Assembly: GCF_030553055.1 (NCBI RefSeq)
Contig: NZ_CP130713.1
Span: 6,696,001 to 6,760,000, forward strand
From: Streptomyces sp. XD-27
Lineage (GTDB): Bacteria; Actinomycetota; Actinomycetes; Streptomycetales; Streptomycetaceae
Direction: 5' to 3'
DNA: 64,000 nucleotides
The position numbers were made by a program, and so were the translations under genes. Position 1 is the first letter of the stretch; the number at the start of each line of letters is the position of its first letter. Below are positions 35,652 through 46,670 of the stretch, piece after piece. The notes beneath the pieces were generated by a model. The model saw only the letters and a program-made list of their open reading frames with translations, was not told the origin of the DNA and searched no databases.

Positions 35652-36860
35652 ATGGACAAGCCGAAGGTCGTCCTGGGGGTCAGCGGCGGCATCGCCGCGT
35701 ACAAGGCGTGTGAGCTGCTGCGCCGCCTCACCGAGTCCGGACACGAGGTACGGGTCGTCCCGACCGCCTCGGCGCTGGAGTTCGTCGGCGAGCCGACGTG
35801 GGCCGCGCTGTCCGGCAACCCGGCGTCCACCGAGGTGTGGGAGACCGTCCACGAGGTCCCGCACGTCCGGATCGGCCAGGCCGCCGACCTCGTGGTCGTC
35901 GCGCCCGCCACCGCCGACCTGCTGGCCAAGGCCGCCCACGGCCTCGCCGACGACCTGCTCACCAACACCCTGCTCACCGCGCGCTGCCCGGTGGTCTTCG
36001 CGCCCGCCATGCACACCGAGATGTGGGAGCACCCGGCCACCCAGGAGAACGTGGCCACGCTGCGCCGCCGCGGCGCGGTCGTCATCGAGCCCGCCGTCGG
36101 CCGGCTCACCGGCGCCGACACCGGCAAGGGGCGGCTGCCCGACCCGGCGGAGATCTTCGAGGTGTGCCGCCGGGTCCTCGCCCGCGGCGCCGAGGGCGTC
36201 GTACCGGACCTGGCCGGGCGGCACGTGGTCGTCAGCGCGGGCGGCACCCGCGAGCCGCTGGACCCGGTCCGCTTCCTGGGCAACCGCTCCTCCGGCAAGC
36301 AGGGCTACGCGCTCGCCCGCGCCGCCGTCGCGCGCGGCGCCCGCGTGACCCTGCTCTCCGCCAACAGCGAGCTGCCGGACCCGGCGGGCGCCGACGTCAT
36401 CCGGGTGGGGACGGCCGCGCAGCTGCACGAGGCGGTGCTCAAGGCCGCCGCCGACGCGGACGTGGTGGTGATGGCCGCCGCCGTCGCCGACTTCCGGCCC
36501 GCCGTCCACGCCGCCGGAAAGATCAAGAAGCAGGACGGCCAGGACCCCGAACCCATCGCGTTGGTCCGCAATGCGGACATCCTCGCGGAGATCTCCGCCG
36601 AGCGCGCCCGCCCCGGTCAGATCGTCGTGGGCTTCGCCGCGGAGACCGACGACGTGCTCGCCAACGGGCGGGCCAAGCTGGCCCGCAAGGGCTGCGACCT
36701 GCTGGTGGTCAACGAGGTGGGGGAGCGCAAGACCTTCGGCGCCGAGGAGAACGAGGCGGTCGTGCTGGCCGCCGACGGCACCGAGACGCCCGTGCCGTAC
36801 GGGCCGAAGGAGGCCCTCGCGGACACCGTGTGGGACCTGGTCAGCGCCCGTCTGGCCTAG
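35652..36860 (+). CDS. coaBC: Bifunctional phosphopantothenoylcysteine decarboxylase / phosphopantothenate--cysteine ligase
   Basis: The 402-residue fusion catalyses two steps of coenzyme A synthesis. The N-terminal flavoprotein CoaC part has LGVSGGIAAYKACELLRRL, the ATADLLAKAAHG segment and PAMHTEMWEHPATQENV. The C-terminal CoaB part has SAGGTREPLDPVRFLGNRSS, the adenylylation region and VMAAAVADFRP, GKIKKQ. ATG 35652 (DKPKVVLGVSGG) matches the family start. The rpoZ terminator precedes it and a long GC-rich gap follows. Confidence 0.95.
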   Translation: MDKPKVVLGVSGGIAAYKACELLRRLTESGHEVRVVPTASALEFVGEPTWAALSGNPASTEVWETVHEVPHVRIGQAADLVVVAPATADLLAKAAHGLADDLLTNTLLTARCPVVFAPAMHTEMWEHPATQENVATLRRRGAVVIEPAVGRLTGADTGKGRLPDPAEIFEVCRRVLARGAEGVVPDLAGRHVVVSAGGTREPLDPVRFLGNRSSGKQGYALARAAVARGARVTLLSANSELPDPAGADVIRVGTAAQLHEAVLKAAADADVVVMAAAVADFRPAVHAAGKIKKQDGQDPEPIALVRNADILAEISAERARPGQIVVGFAAETDDVLANGRAKLARKGCDLLVVNEVGERKTFGAEENEAVVLAADGTETPVPYGPKEALADTVWDLVSARLA

Positions 36861-37298
36861 CCCCGGCCGGTGCCCCGGGGCCCGGTCCGCGCCGCGTCAC
36901 GGGCCCGGCCGCCCGAGCCGCGTCCCGGGCCCGGCCCGAGCCGCGCCGACGGCGGTCCGCGCCGCGCCCACGGTCCGGCCCGCGCCCGCCTCGTCCCGCC
37001 GACGGGACGCCGGGGCGGCCCGGACACGCCGGTGATCCGCGCCACGATCTCCAGCGCCGCTCCACGCGGTGTCCGGCCTCGCCACACCCCCGTATGGCAG
37101 GTTCTTGCCTACGTCCGAGGCTGTGTTTCCCCGCGCGGAGAGGTATGTTCCCGGTCAGGGCCTGTTCGTCCTTCGAGACGGGATGCCCGACTCGGCCAGT
37201 ACGACGGATAAACTGGCCCACAGGAACCGCACCGGGCGCAGCCCCCGGGCGGCTCCACCCATGATCAGCCAGCAGCCGCTGCAACCCCAGGGAGCGAT
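36861..37298. other. 438-base gene-free region upstream of metK
   Basis: The first 170 bases are a low-complexity CG stretch with short imperfect repeats (GGTCCGCGCCGCG twice, CGAGCCGCG twice). The second half is less biased and probably holds the metK promoter; TAAACT at 37209-37214 could be a -10 box but its -35 is poor. I see no conserved SAM-riboswitch core. No convincing small gene is present. Confidence 0.5.
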
Positions 37299-38507
37299 GT
37301 GTCCCGCCGCCTGTTCACCTCGGAGTCTGTGACCGAGGGCCACCCTGACAAGATCGCTGACCAGATCAGCGACACCATTCTCGACGCCCTCCTGAAGGAG
37401 GACCCGACCTCCCGGGTCGCCGTCGAGACGCTCATCACCACCGGCCTGGTGCACGTGGCCGGTGAGGTGACGACCAAGGCGTACGCGCCGATCGCCACAC
37501 TGGTGCGCAACAAGATCCTCGAGATCGGCTACGACTCGTCGAAGAAGGGCTTCGACGGCGCTTCCTGTGGCGTGTCGGTGTCCATCGGGTCTCAGTCCCC
37601 GGACATCGCGCAGGGTGTCGACACGGCGTACGAGAACCGCGTCGAGGGCGACGACGACGAGCTGGACCGCCAGGGCGCCGGCGACCAGGGCCTGATGTTC
37701 GGCTACGCGTGCGACGAGACGCCCGAGCTGATGCCGCTCCCGATCAACCTGGCGCACCGGCTCTCCCGCCGCCTGTCGGAGGTCCGCAAGAACGGGACCA
37801 TCCCCTACCTCCGCCCCGACGGCAAGACCCAGGTCACCATCGAGTACGACGGCAACAAGGCCGTCCGCCTCGACACCGTCGTGGTCTCCTCCCAGCACGC
37901 GTCCGACATCGACCTGGACTCGCTGCTGGCCCCGGACATCCGCGAGTTCGTCGTCGAGCACGTGCTCAAGGAGCTGGTCGAGGACGGCATCAAGCTGGAG
38001 ACCGAGGGCTACCGCCTCCTGGTGAACCCGACCGGCCGCTTCGAGATCGGCGGCCCGATGGGCGACGCGGGCCTGACCGGCCGCAAGATCATCATCGACA
38101 CCTACGGCGGCATGTCCCGCCACGGCGGCGGCGCCTTCTCCGGCAAGGACCCGTCCAAGGTCGACCGCTCCGCCGCGTACGCGATGCGCTGGGTCGCCAA
38201 GAACGTCGTCGCCGCGGGCCTCGCCTCCCGCTGCGAGGTCCAGGTCGCCTACGCGATCGGCAAGGCCGAGCCCGTCGGCCTCTTCGTGGAGACCTTCGGC
38301 ACCGCCACGGTCGACGCGGAGAAGATCGAGCAGGCCATCTCCGAGGTCTTCGACCTCCGCCCGGCCGCGATCATCCGCGACCTCGACCTGCTCCGCCCGA
38401 TCTATGCCCAGACCGCGGCGTACGGCCACTTCGGCCGCGAGCTTCCGGACTTCACCTGGGAGCGCACGGACCGCGTCGAGGCGCTGCGCAAGGCCGCCGG
38501 CCTGTAA
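37299..38507 (+). CDS. metK: S-adenosylmethionine synthetase
   Basis: The 402-residue enzyme makes SAM from methionine and ATP. Conserved segments: [35 protein letters not shown] preceded by [29 protein letters not shown], and the phosphate loop [19 protein letters not shown]. The GTG start follows GGGAGCG. SAM level influences antibiotic production in Streptomyces. A 17-bp hairpin follows. Confidence 0.97.
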   Translation: MSRRLFTSESVTEGHPDKIADQISDTILDALLKEDPTSRVAVETLITTGLVHVAGEVTTKAYAPIATLVRNKILEIGYDSSKKGFDGASCGVSVSIGSQSPDIAQGVDTAYENRVEGDDDELDRQGAGDQGLMFGYACDETPELMPLPINLAHRLSRRLSEVRKNGTIPYLRPDGKTQVTIEYDGNKAVRLDTVVVSSQHASDIDLDSLLAPDIREFVVEHVLKELVEDGIKLETEGYRLLVNPTGRFEIGGPMGDAGLTGRKIIIDTYGGMSRHGGGAFSGKDPSKVDRSAAYAMRWVAKNVVAAGLASRCEVQVAYAIGKAEPVGLFVETFGTATVDAEKIEQAISEVFDLRPAAIIRDLDLLRPIYAQTAAYGHFGRELPDFTWERTDRVEALRKAAGL

Positions 38508-38525
38508 GCGGTCACCGCACCACCG

Positions 38526-38568
38526 CGCGAGGAGGCGCCCCCGAGCCAGGGGGGGGCGCCTCCTCGCG
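38526..38568 (+). terminator. Terminator after metK
   Basis: Perfect 17-bp arms (38526-38542 and 38552-38568, CGCGAGGAGGCGCCCCC and its complement), 18 bases after the stop. Confidence 0.8.
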
Positions 38569-38622
38569 TATGCGCACCCGACCCGGGCCCCGCTGTCGGT
38601 GCCGTCTGGTAGGACTGGTGCT

Positions 38623-40791
38623 GTGAGCAGGGACAACGAGCGGGAGGAGCCCCCGGCGCGGGCGCCGGACGGGGGCGAGCAGCTCGCGCTCATCCGCGAG
38701 ACCGTGCGGAAGGCCAAGCCGCCCAAGGCCAGGCCGCGAACCTGGCGAGGGGCCGCGCTCGCCGCCCGGCTGCCGGTGGCGCGGGTGCTCGTGGACAAGG
38801 GCCCGGTCCACCTGGACAAGCTCTGGGACTACGCGGTGCCCGCCGAGATGGACGAGCAGGCCCAGCCCGGGGTACGGATCCGGGTGCGGTTCGGGGCCGG
38901 TGCCGGGAACGTGCGTGACGGACGCCGGGAAGGCGGCGGGCTGCTCGACGGGTACATCGTCGAGCGGATCGCCGAGTCCGACTACCAGGGGCCGCTGGCC
39001 GCCATCGCCCAGGTGCTGTCGCCCGAACCCGTCCTCACCCCCGCGCTGCTCGGCCTGTGCCGGGCCGTCGCCGACCGGTACGCCGGATCCCTCGCCGACG
39101 TGCTGCAACTGGCCATACCGCCCCGGAACGCCAAGGCCGAGGCCGCGTCCTCGCCCGCCCCGTTGCCCCCGCCGCCGCACCCCGACCCCGGCACCTGGAC
39201 GCGCTATCCCGCCGGTCCCGGATTCCTCGACGCCCTCGCCCGGGGCGGTGCGCCGCGCGCCGTATGGACCGCGCTCCCCGGTCCGCACTGGCCCCGGGAA
39301 CTGGCCACCGCGATCGCCGCGACCCTGTCCGCCGGGCGCGGCGCGCTGGCGGTGCTGCCCGACGGGCGGTCTGCCGCCCGGGTCGACGCGGCGCTGACCG
39401 AACTGCTCGGCGGCGAGCGGCACACCCTGCTCGTCGCCGGGGCCGGTCCCGAGGAGCGCTACCGGCGCTGGCTCGCCATCAGCCGCGGCTCCGTACGGGC
39501 CGTGGTCGGCACCCGCGCCGCGATGTTCGCCCCCGTACGGGACCTCGGCCTGGTCGCCATCTGGGACGACGGCAACTCCAGCCACAGCGACACCAACGCC
39601 CCTCAGCCGCACGCCCGGGACGTGCTCCTGCTGCGCGCCGTGCACGAACGGGCCGGTTTCCTCGCGGGCGACCTCAGCCGCACCGTGGAGGCCGCGCAGC
39701 TGCTGGAGAACGGGTGGGCGCTCCCGCTGGAAGCCGACCGCGAGCAGATCCGGACGGCCGCGCCGGTGATCCGCACGGTCTCCGAGAGCGAACAGGCCCG
39801 CGACCCGCACGCCCGCGCGGCCCGGCTGCCCACCGTCGCCTGGCAGACGCTGCGCGAGGCGACGCTCCGCGGCCCAGTCCTCGTCCAGGTGCCGCGCCGC
39901 GGGTACGTCCCCAGGCTGGCCTGCGACCGCTGCCGCGAACCCGCGCGCTGTGCCCACTGCGCCGGGCCGCTGGAGGCCGTCGACGCCGACACCCTGCGCT
40001 GCGGCTGGTGCGGGCGCGGCGAGGAGCACTGGCACTGCGCCGCGTGCGGCGGAAACCGGCTGCGAGCCCAGGTCGTGGGCGCCCGGCGCACCGCGGAGGA
40101 GCTCGGCCGGGCGTTCCCCAGCGTGCCGGTCCGCACCTCCGGCCGCGACCACATCCTGGACACCGTGCCCGACCAGCCCGCCCTCGTCGTCAGCACCCCC
40201 GGCGCCGAACCGGTCGCCGAGCGCGGATACGCCGCCGCGCTGCTGCTCGACGGCTGGGCCCTGCTCGGCCGCCCCGACCTACGCGCGGGAGAGGACGCGC
40301 TGCGCCGCTGGCTGGACGCCGCGTCACTGGTCCGCCCGCAGGGCGAGGGCGGCACGGTGGTGATCATGGCCGAGCCGACGCTGCGACCGGTGCAGGCGCT
40401 GGTGCGCTGGGACCCGGCCGGACACGCCGCCCGGGAGCTGGCCGACCGCGCCCAGCTGGGCTTTCCGCCCGTCTCCCGGATGGCGTCCCTCGCCGGACCG
40501 CCGGAGGCCGTCGCGGACCTGCTGGATACGGCGGAGCTGCCGGAGGGCGTCGAGGTCCTGGGCCCGGTGCCGGTCCCGGCCCCCGGAGTCCCCGGGGCCG
40601 CCGGGGGGCCCGGTGCTCCCGGGCGAGGGCGCCCCGGGCCGGGGGAGACATGGGAGCGCGTGCTGCTGCGCGTACGCCCCGGGAACGGCGCCGCCCTCGC
40701 GGCCGCGCTGAAGAACGCTCAGGCGGCCCGGCTGATCCGCCGTGAGGGCGCGCCCGTACGGGTACGGATCGATCCGCTGGACCTCGGCTGA
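38623..40791 (+). CDS. priA: Primosomal protein N' (PriA-like), helicase motifs degenerate
   Basis: The 722-residue protein has the PriA N-terminal DNA-binding domain (VARVLVDKGPVHLDKLWDYAV). Its zinc-binding insert has four CxxC pairs (CDRC, CAHC, CGWC, CAAC at about residues 430-480). The C-terminal domain is also present (RPVQALVRWDPAGHAARELA, AQLGFPPVSRM). The Walker A lysine loop and DEAH box of active PriA are missing: the corresponding regions read WTALPGPHWPRELATA and LVAIWDDGNSSHSD. As in other actinobacteria it is probably not a helicase but may still load the replisome. GTG 38623 is the likely start. Confidence 0.88.
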   Translation: MSRDNEREEPPARAPDGGEQLALIRETVRKAKPPKARPRTWRGAALAARLPVARVLVDKGPVHLDKLWDYAVPAEMDEQAQPGVRIRVRFGAGAGNVRDGRREGGGLLDGYIVERIAESDYQGPLAAIAQVLSPEPVLTPALLGLCRAVADRYAGSLADVLQLAIPPRNAKAEAASSPAPLPPPPHPDPGTWTRYPAGPGFLDALARGGAPRAVWTALPGPHWPRELATAIAATLSAGRGALAVLPDGRSAARVDAALTELLGGERHTLLVAGAGPEERYRRWLAISRGSVRAVVGTRAAMFAPVRDLGLVAIWDDGNSSHSDTNAPQPHARDVLLLRAVHERAGFLAGDLSRTVEAAQLLENGWALPLEADREQIRTAAPVIRTVSESEQARDPHARAARLPTVAWQTLREATLRGPVLVQVPRRGYVPRLACDRCREPARCAHCAGPLEAVDADTLRCGWCGRGEEHWHCAACGGNRLRAQVVGARRTAEELGRAFPSVPVRTSGRDHILDTVPDQPALVVSTPGAEPVAERGYAAALLLDGWALLGRPDLRAGEDALRRWLDAASLVRPQGEGGTVVIMAEPTLRPVQALVRWDPAGHAARELADRAQLGFPPVSRMASLAGPPEAVADLLDTAELPEGVEVLGPVPVPAPGVPGAAGGPGAPGRGRPGPGETWERVLLRVRPGNGAALAAALKNAQAARLIRREGAPVRVRIDPLDLG

Positions 40792-40883
40792 CGGGCCGCC
40801 TGGCACGCCGCTGCCGGGTGCGGGCCGTTGCCGCGCGCCACGCGACGCGCGGGCGGCTCGGCGCGGGCGGAACGTGCGAGGCG

Positions 40884-41525
<642 letters not shown>

Positions 41526-41641
41526 TCACGGTCCGGGGCGTGCGGGGTCACGCGCGTACGCCCCCGGAATCCGGGCGCCGGGCACATCGCCCCATAGACT
41601 GATGCGTCGTTCCGCTGCGCGTGAGAGGTAGTTCGCCACCT

Positions 41642-42574
41642 ATGAGGCTCGTCTTCGCCGGTACCCCCGAAGTCGCCGTACCCGCCCTGGACGCCCTGCT
41701 CGCGTCGGACCGGCACGAGGTCGTGGCCGTGGTCACGCGCCCCGACGCCCCCGCCGGGCGCGGCCGTCGCCTGGTGGCCAGCCCGGTCGCCGAGCGCGCG
41801 GAGGAGGCCGGTATCGAGGTGCTCAAGCCGGTGCGACCGCGCGACGAGGACTTCCTGGCCAGGCTGCGGGAGATCGCCCCTGACTGCTGCCCGGTCGTCG
41901 CCTACGGCGCGCTGCTGCCCAAGGCCGCGCTGGAGATCCCGGCCCGCGGCTGGGTGAACCTGCACTTCTCGCTGCTGCCCGCGTGGCGGGGCGCGGCGCC
42001 CGTCCAGCACGCGGTGCTCGCGGGCGACGAGATGACCGGCGCCTCCACGTTCCTCATCGAGGAGGGCCTGGACTCCGGGCCGGTGTACGGCGTGCTCACC
42101 GAGGCGGTCCGGCCCACCGACACCAGCGGGGACCTGCTCACCCGGCTGGCGTTCGCCGGTGCCGGGCTGCTCGCCGCGACGATGGACGGCATCGAGGACG
42201 GCACGCTGGAGGCCGTACCGCAGCCCGCGGAGGGCGTCTCGCTGGCGCCGAAGCTCACCGTGGCGGACGCGGAGATCGACTGGACCGCGCCCGCGCTGCG
42301 CGTGGACCGCGTGGTACGGGGCTGCGCGCCCGCGCCGGGCGCCTGGACGCTGTTCCGCGGGGAGCGGCTGAAGGTCATGTCGGTGGCGCTGGTGACGGAC
42401 CGTTCGGATCTGGGTGCCGGGGAGATCGCCACGACGAAGAACGCGGTGTATGTGGGGACCGGCAGCCACGCGGTGGAGCTGCTGTGGGTGCAGCCGCAGG
42501 GCAAGAAGCCGATGCGCGCGGCGGATTGGGCGCGCGGGGTGCGGATCGCCGCGGGCGAGCGCGTGGGCGGCTGA
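41642..42574 (+). CDS. fmt: Methionyl-tRNA formyltransferase
   Basis: The 310-residue enzyme formylates initiator Met-tRNA. It has [20 protein letters not shown], the folate-site and catalytic region [20 protein letters not shown], the aspartate in [12 protein letters not shown], and a C-terminal OB-like domain ([14 protein letters not shown]). The ATG at 41642 gives the family N-terminus. A very long hairpin separates it from rsmB. Confidence 0.95.
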   Translation: MRLVFAGTPEVAVPALDALLASDRHEVVAVVTRPDAPAGRGRRLVASPVAERAEEAGIEVLKPVRPRDEDFLARLREIAPDCCPVVAYGALLPKAALEIPARGWVNLHFSLLPAWRGAAPVQHAVLAGDEMTGASTFLIEEGLDSGPVYGVLTEAVRPTDTSGDLLTRLAFAGAGLLAATMDGIEDGTLEAVPQPAEGVSLAPKLTVADAEIDWTAPALRVDRVVRGCAPAPGAWTLFRGERLKVMSVALVTDRSDLGAGEIATTKNAVYVGTGSHAVELLWVQPQGKKPMRAADWARGVRIAAGERVGG

Positions 42575-42610
42575 CGCCGCCGCCCCCCGGCGCGCGGCCG
42601 CGGCCGTCGC

Positions 42611-42679
42611 GATGCGCGGCTGCCGCCGCGTGGCGGGGCTCCGCCCCGGACCCCCGCCACGCGGCGGCAGCCGCACATC
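42611..42679 (+). terminator. Long hairpin between fmt and rsmB
   Basis: A perfect 23-bp stem (42616-42638 and 42652-42674) extends past one mismatch by four more pairs (42611-42614 and 42676-42679). The 13-base loop contains CTCCGCCCC. It lies 36 bases after fmt and 90 bases before rsmB. Confidence 0.7.
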
Positions 42680-42768
42680 GGATGCAGCGGGAAGGGGCGG
42701 GGAGGGGAAGGAGCCGCGCGACGTACGCTGGAGCGGTACCTCTTCATCTCGATCCGGAGCACCTTTTC

Positions 42769-44211
42769 GTGAGTCAGCCGCCGCCGCGCCACCGCCCCAG
42801 CAAGCCCTACCGCAGGCCCAAGAAGGATCCCGTCCGCATCCTCGCCTTCGACGCGCTGCGGGCCGTCGACGAGCGCGACGCGTACGCGAACCTCGTCCTG
42901 CCGCCGCTGCTCCGCAAGGCCAGGGAGGAACGGGGAGAAGGCGGCTTCGACGCGCGGGACGCGGCGCTGGCCACCGAGCTGGTCTACGGCACGCTGCGCC
43001 GCCAGGGCACGTACGACGCGATCATCGCCGCGTGCGTGGACCGGCCGCTGCGCGAGGTCGATCCGCCGGTGCTCGACGTGCTGGGCCTGGGCGCGCACCA
43101 GCTGCTGGGGACGCGGATCCCCTCGCACGCCGCCGTGAGCGCCACCGTGGAGCTGGCGCGGGTGGTGCTGGGCGACGGGCGGGCCAAGTTCGTCAACGCG
43201 GTGCTGCGGAAGATCGCCGCCGATGACCTCGACGGCTGGCTGGAGCGGGTCGCGCCGGACTACGACGACGATCCCGAGGACCATCTGGGGGTCGTGCACT
43301 CCCATCCCCGCTGGATCGTCTCCGCGCTGTGGGACGCGCTGGGCGGCGGCCGCGCCGGGATCGAGGACCTGCTCGAAGCCGACAACGAACGGCCGGAGGT
43401 GACCCTGGTCGCGCGCCCCGGGCGGGCGGACGCGGCGGAGCTGCTGGAGGCGCTCGGCGAGCGCGGCGAGCCGGGGCGCTGGTCGCCGTACGCCGTACGG
43501 CTCGCCGAGGGCGGCGAGCCCGGCGCGCTGGACGCGGTGCGCGAAGGGCGGGTCGGGGTGCAGGACGAGGGCAGTCAGCTGGTGGCGATCGCGCTGGCGA
43601 ACGCGCCGGTGGACGGCCCCGACGCCCGCTGGCTGGACGGCTGCGCCGGGCCTGGCGGCAAGGCCGCCCTGCTCGCGGCGCTGGCCGCCGAGCGCGGCGC
43701 GGCACTGGTCGCCTCCGAGAAGCAGCCGCACCGGGCCCGGCTCGTCGCCCGCGCGCTGGCCGGCAACCCCGGCCCGTACCAGGTGATCGCCGCGGACGGG
43801 ACCCGGCCCGCGTGGCGGCCCGGCTCCTTCGACCGGGTGCTGGTCGACGTGCCGTGCTCCGGCCTGGGCGCGCTGCGGCGGCGGCCGGAGGCCCGCTGGC
43901 GGCGGCGGCCGGAGGACCTGGACGGCTTCGCCCCGCTCCAGCGCGGGCTGCTGCGGGAGGCGCTGAACGCCGTGCGGGTGGGCGGCGTGGTCGGGTACGC
44001 CACCTGCTCGCCGCATCTCGCGGAGACGCGGGTGGTGGTGGAGGACGTGCTCAAGGGACGCGGTGGAGCGGCCGCCGCGGCGGAGTGGATCGACGCCCGG
44101 CCGCTGATGCCCGGCGTCCCCGCGCTCGGCGACGGCCCGGACGTCCAGCTGTGGCCGCATCTGCACGGCACGGACGCGATGTACCTGGCGCTGCTGCGTC
44201 GTACAGGCTGA
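42769..44211 (+). CDS. rsmB: 16S rRNA (cytosine-5)-methyltransferase RsmB
   Basis: The 480-residue enzyme has an N-terminal NusB-like domain (PVRILAFDALRAVDERDAYA, LVYGTLRRQGTYDAII, KFVNAVLRKIA). Its SAM-dependent methyltransferase domain has QDEGSQLVAIAL, DGCAGPGGKAALLAA, the catalytic VDVPCSGLGALRRRPEARW and the second cysteine motif YATCSPHLAET. It methylates C967 (E. coli numbering). GTG 42769 gives a short basic N-terminus. It is convergent with the MMPL gene. Confidence 0.92.
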   Translation: MSQPPPRHRPSKPYRRPKKDPVRILAFDALRAVDERDAYANLVLPPLLRKAREERGEGGFDARDAALATELVYGTLRRQGTYDAIIAACVDRPLREVDPPVLDVLGLGAHQLLGTRIPSHAAVSATVELARVVLGDGRAKFVNAVLRKIAADDLDGWLERVAPDYDDDPEDHLGVVHSHPRWIVSALWDALGGGRAGIEDLLEADNERPEVTLVARPGRADAAELLEALGERGEPGRWSPYAVRLAEGGEPGALDAVREGRVGVQDEGSQLVAIALANAPVDGPDARWLDGCAGPGGKAALLAALAAERGAALVASEKQPHRARLVARALAGNPGPYQVIAADGTRPAWRPGSFDRVLVDVPCSGLGALRRRPEARWRRRPEDLDGFAPLQRGLLREALNAVRVGGVVGYATCSPHLAETRVVVEDVLKGRGGAAAAAEWIDARPLMPGVPALGDGPDVQLWPHLHGTDAMYLALLRRTG

Positions 44212-44226
44212 CCGTCCGTACGGATG

Positions 44227-44286
44227 GCCGCCGCCTCTGGCGGCGGCGCCTGACCGCCGGTCTGATCGGCCCGGCCCCCGATCAGA
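44227..44286. terminator. Two hairpins between convergent rsmB and the MMPL gene
   Basis: GCCGCCGCC/GGCGGCGGC (44227-44235 and 44239-44247) and TCTGATCGG/CCGATCAGA (44261-44269 and 44278-44286) lie back to back in the 121-base gap. Confidence 0.65.
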
Positions 44287-44332
44287 GAGACGGGGAGCCA
44301 CCGCGTCACCGGGCCGCGCCGCCCCGTACCGC

Positions 44333-46525
44333 CTACTCCCGCCGCTCCCGCGTGCCGTCCTCGCGGGCCAGCCGGTGCGGCCACCACATGCGTGGTCCGA
44401 TGTCCAGGAACAGCGCGGTGACCAGCACCGACCGTACGACGAAGGTGTCCAGCAGCACGCCGACGGCCACCGCGAACCCGATCTCGGCGAAGCCGGTGAT
44501 GGGCAGCGTGCCCAGCGCCGCGAACGTGCCGGCCAGGACCAGTCCGGCCGAGGTGATGACGGCTCCGGTGGCGGCGAGGGCGGTGACCGTGCCGGGGCGC
44601 GTCCCCTGCCTCAGGGCCTCCTCGCGGACCCGCGTGGACAGGAAGATGTTGTAGTCGATGCCCAGCGCGACCAGGAAGACGAACGCGAACAGCGGGAAGG
44701 CGGTCTCCTCCCCCTCGAAGTCGAAGCCGTAGCGGAAGGCGAGGGCGCTGATGCCCAGCGCGGAGGCGTACGACAGCACCACCGTGGCGATCAGCACCAG
44801 CGGCGCCACCAGCGCCCGCAGCAGCACCGCGAGGATCAGCAGCACCACCAGCAGCACCAGGGGCATGACGACCTGGTTGTCGCGGGTCGAGGCGGTGTCG
44901 GCGTCGAGGATCGCCGCCGTGCCCCCGCCCACCATCGCGTCGGCGCCCGGGATGCCGTGCACCGCGTCCCGTACCCGTTCGACGGTGTTCTTGGCGTCCG
45001 AGCTGTCGGCGGGGTCCGTCAGCGTCGCCTCGAACAGCACCCGGCCGTCCCGCTCCGGCGCGGTGGCCGGTGGCCGGATCACCGAGCCCTCCACGACCCC
45101 CGGCGTGGTGTTCACCGTCCGCGCCACGGCCGCCGCCCGGTCGGCGTCGGCGAGCACCACCAGGGGGTCGCCGGCGCCCGCCGGGAAGTAGCGGGCCGAT
45201 ACCTCCTGCCCGGTGATCGAGTCCTGGGTCTCGGTGAACGCGTCGGCGTTGCTGATCCCCGCGGCGCGCAGCCCGAGGATGCCCAACGACAGCCCGGCCA
45301 GGACGACGGCCGTCACCAGCCACACGGCGCGCGGCCGCCCGGCGATCCGCCGACCCGTCCGGGCCCATACGCCCCGCTCGGTCGGCTCCGGCGAGCCCTC
45401 GTGCGGGATGGCCGGCCAGAAGATCCACCGGCCGAAGATCACCAGCAGGGCGGGGAAGAGCGTCAGCAAGGCCAGCAGCGCGACGGCCACGCCGATCCCG
45501 GCCACCGGGCCGAGGCCGCTGGTCGAGTTCATCTCGGCGATCAGCAGCACGAGCATGCTGATGACCACCGTCGATCCGCTGGCGAGGACCGCCGGGCCCG
45601 CGCGGTGCAGGGCCAGCGCCATCGCCTCGTGGCGGTCGTGGTGGCGGCGCAGCTCCTCCCGGTAGCGGGCGACCAGCAGCAGCGCGTAGTCGGTGCCCGC
45701 CCCGAAGACGAGGACCGTGAGGATGCCGGCGCTCTGCGCGTTGACGGTCAGCCCGCCGTGCTCGGCCAGCAGGTAGATGATCGCCTGGGCGGCCAGCAGC
45801 GCCCCGTAGACGGCCACCAGGGGCACCAGCAGCAGCGTGGGGCTGCGATAGGTGATCAGCAGCGCCACGATCACCACCGTCAGCGCCGCGATCAGCAGTG
45901 TGGAGTCGATGCCCTCGAAGGCGGTGGCGAAGTCGGCGGAGGTGCCGCCCGGTCCGGTGATGTGCACCGACAGCCCGCCCCCGCCGCGGCCGGTGATGTC
46001 GCGCATCGACTCGACGGCGTCGTCGATGCGCTCCCAGCCCCGCTCGTCCATGGTGACCGGCACCCAGATCTGCGCGGCGCGCGGCGACCCCGCGCGGTCG
46101 AGGACCGGGCCGCGGGTCTCCTCGCCCCGGGTGCCATGGGCGCGCAGCGCCCGCAGCTCGGCGGCGTCCTCGGCGATCCGCGCCCGGTCCGCGGCGGTGA
46201 GCCCGCCCTCGCGCGCGTAGATCACCACGGCCGGGATGGACCGGGCCCGGAAGTCCTTGGACAGCTCCAGCACGCGCGTGGACTCGGCGCTGCCCGGAAG
46301 CCAGGACTCGGCGTCGTTGTCCTGGGCGTCCATGAGCTTGGCGGACAGCGGTGACAGCGCCGCGATCACGACCAGCCAGAGCAGCACGGTCAGCCACTTC
46401 GTGCGGCGGCCGCAGACCAGCCGGGCCACGCCGCGCGATCCGGCCTTCGCCGGTATCCCCTCCGCCGGTCCGGGCTTCCCCGGCCCGGCCTTACCGGACC
46501 CGGGCTCCGATCCGTCCTCCGCCAT
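44333..46525 (-). CDS. MMPL family (RND superfamily) transporter
   Basis: The 730-residue protein has the MMPL layout: a cytoplasmic Gly/Pro-rich N-terminus, a first helix ([19 protein letters not shown]), a large extracytoplasmic loop, a five-helix bundle ([19 protein letters not shown] is the hallmark in its first half), a second loop, and a matching second bundle ([19 protein letters not shown]). Members export lipids or hydrophobic compounds using proton motive force. The start ATG 46525 has AGAGGGTGA upstream; the open frame runs further to 46672 into the rpe promoter region. The cargo is unknown. Confidence 0.88.
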   Translation of the reverse strand: MAEDGSEPGSGKAGPGKPGPAEGIPAKAGSRGVARLVCGRRTKWLTVLLWLVVIAALSPLSAKLMDAQDNDAESWLPGSAESTRVLELSKDFRARSIPAVVIYAREGGLTAADRARIAEDAAELRALRAHGTRGEETRGPVLDRAGSPRAAQIWVPVTMDERGWERIDDAVESMRDITGRGGGGLSVHITGPGGTSADFATAFEGIDSTLLIAALTVVIVALLITYRSPTLLLVPLVAVYGALLAAQAIIYLLAEHGGLTVNAQSAGILTVLVFGAGTDYALLLVARYREELRRHHDRHEAMALALHRAGPAVLASGSTVVISMLVLLIAEMNSTSGLGPVAGIGVAVALLALLTLFPALLVIFGRWIFWPAIPHEGSPEPTERGVWARTGRRIAGRPRAVWLVTAVVLAGLSLGILGLRAAGISNADAFTETQDSITGQEVSARYFPAGAGDPLVVLADADRAAAVARTVNTTPGVVEGSVIRPPATAPERDGRVLFEATLTDPADSSDAKNTVERVRDAVHGIPGADAMVGGGTAAILDADTASTRDNQVVMPLVLLVVLLILAVLLRALVAPLVLIATVVLSYASALGISALAFRYGFDFEGEETAFPLFAFVFLVALGIDYNIFLSTRVREEALRQGTRPGTVTALAATGAVITSAGLVLAGTFAALGTLPITGFAEIGFAVAVGVLLDTFVVRSVLVTALFLDIGPRMWWPHRLAREDGTRERRE

Positions 46526-46670
46526 GGTCACCCTCTCGCGCCGGCGGGCGCGCGTCATCGGGCGATCCCGCGCGCCCACGGTGGATCCCCGAGACCGTGG
46601 AGGCCGCTGCTGCGGGCCGACGGCACTCCCGCCGCCACACGCGGCCGACGGCCGTGGCAGGCTTGGCGCC

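Noticed and set aside
36861-37298. Possible SAM riboswitch upstream of metK
   Set aside because: No conserved SAM-I or SAM-II/IV core could be recognised; only GC-rich repeats are visible.
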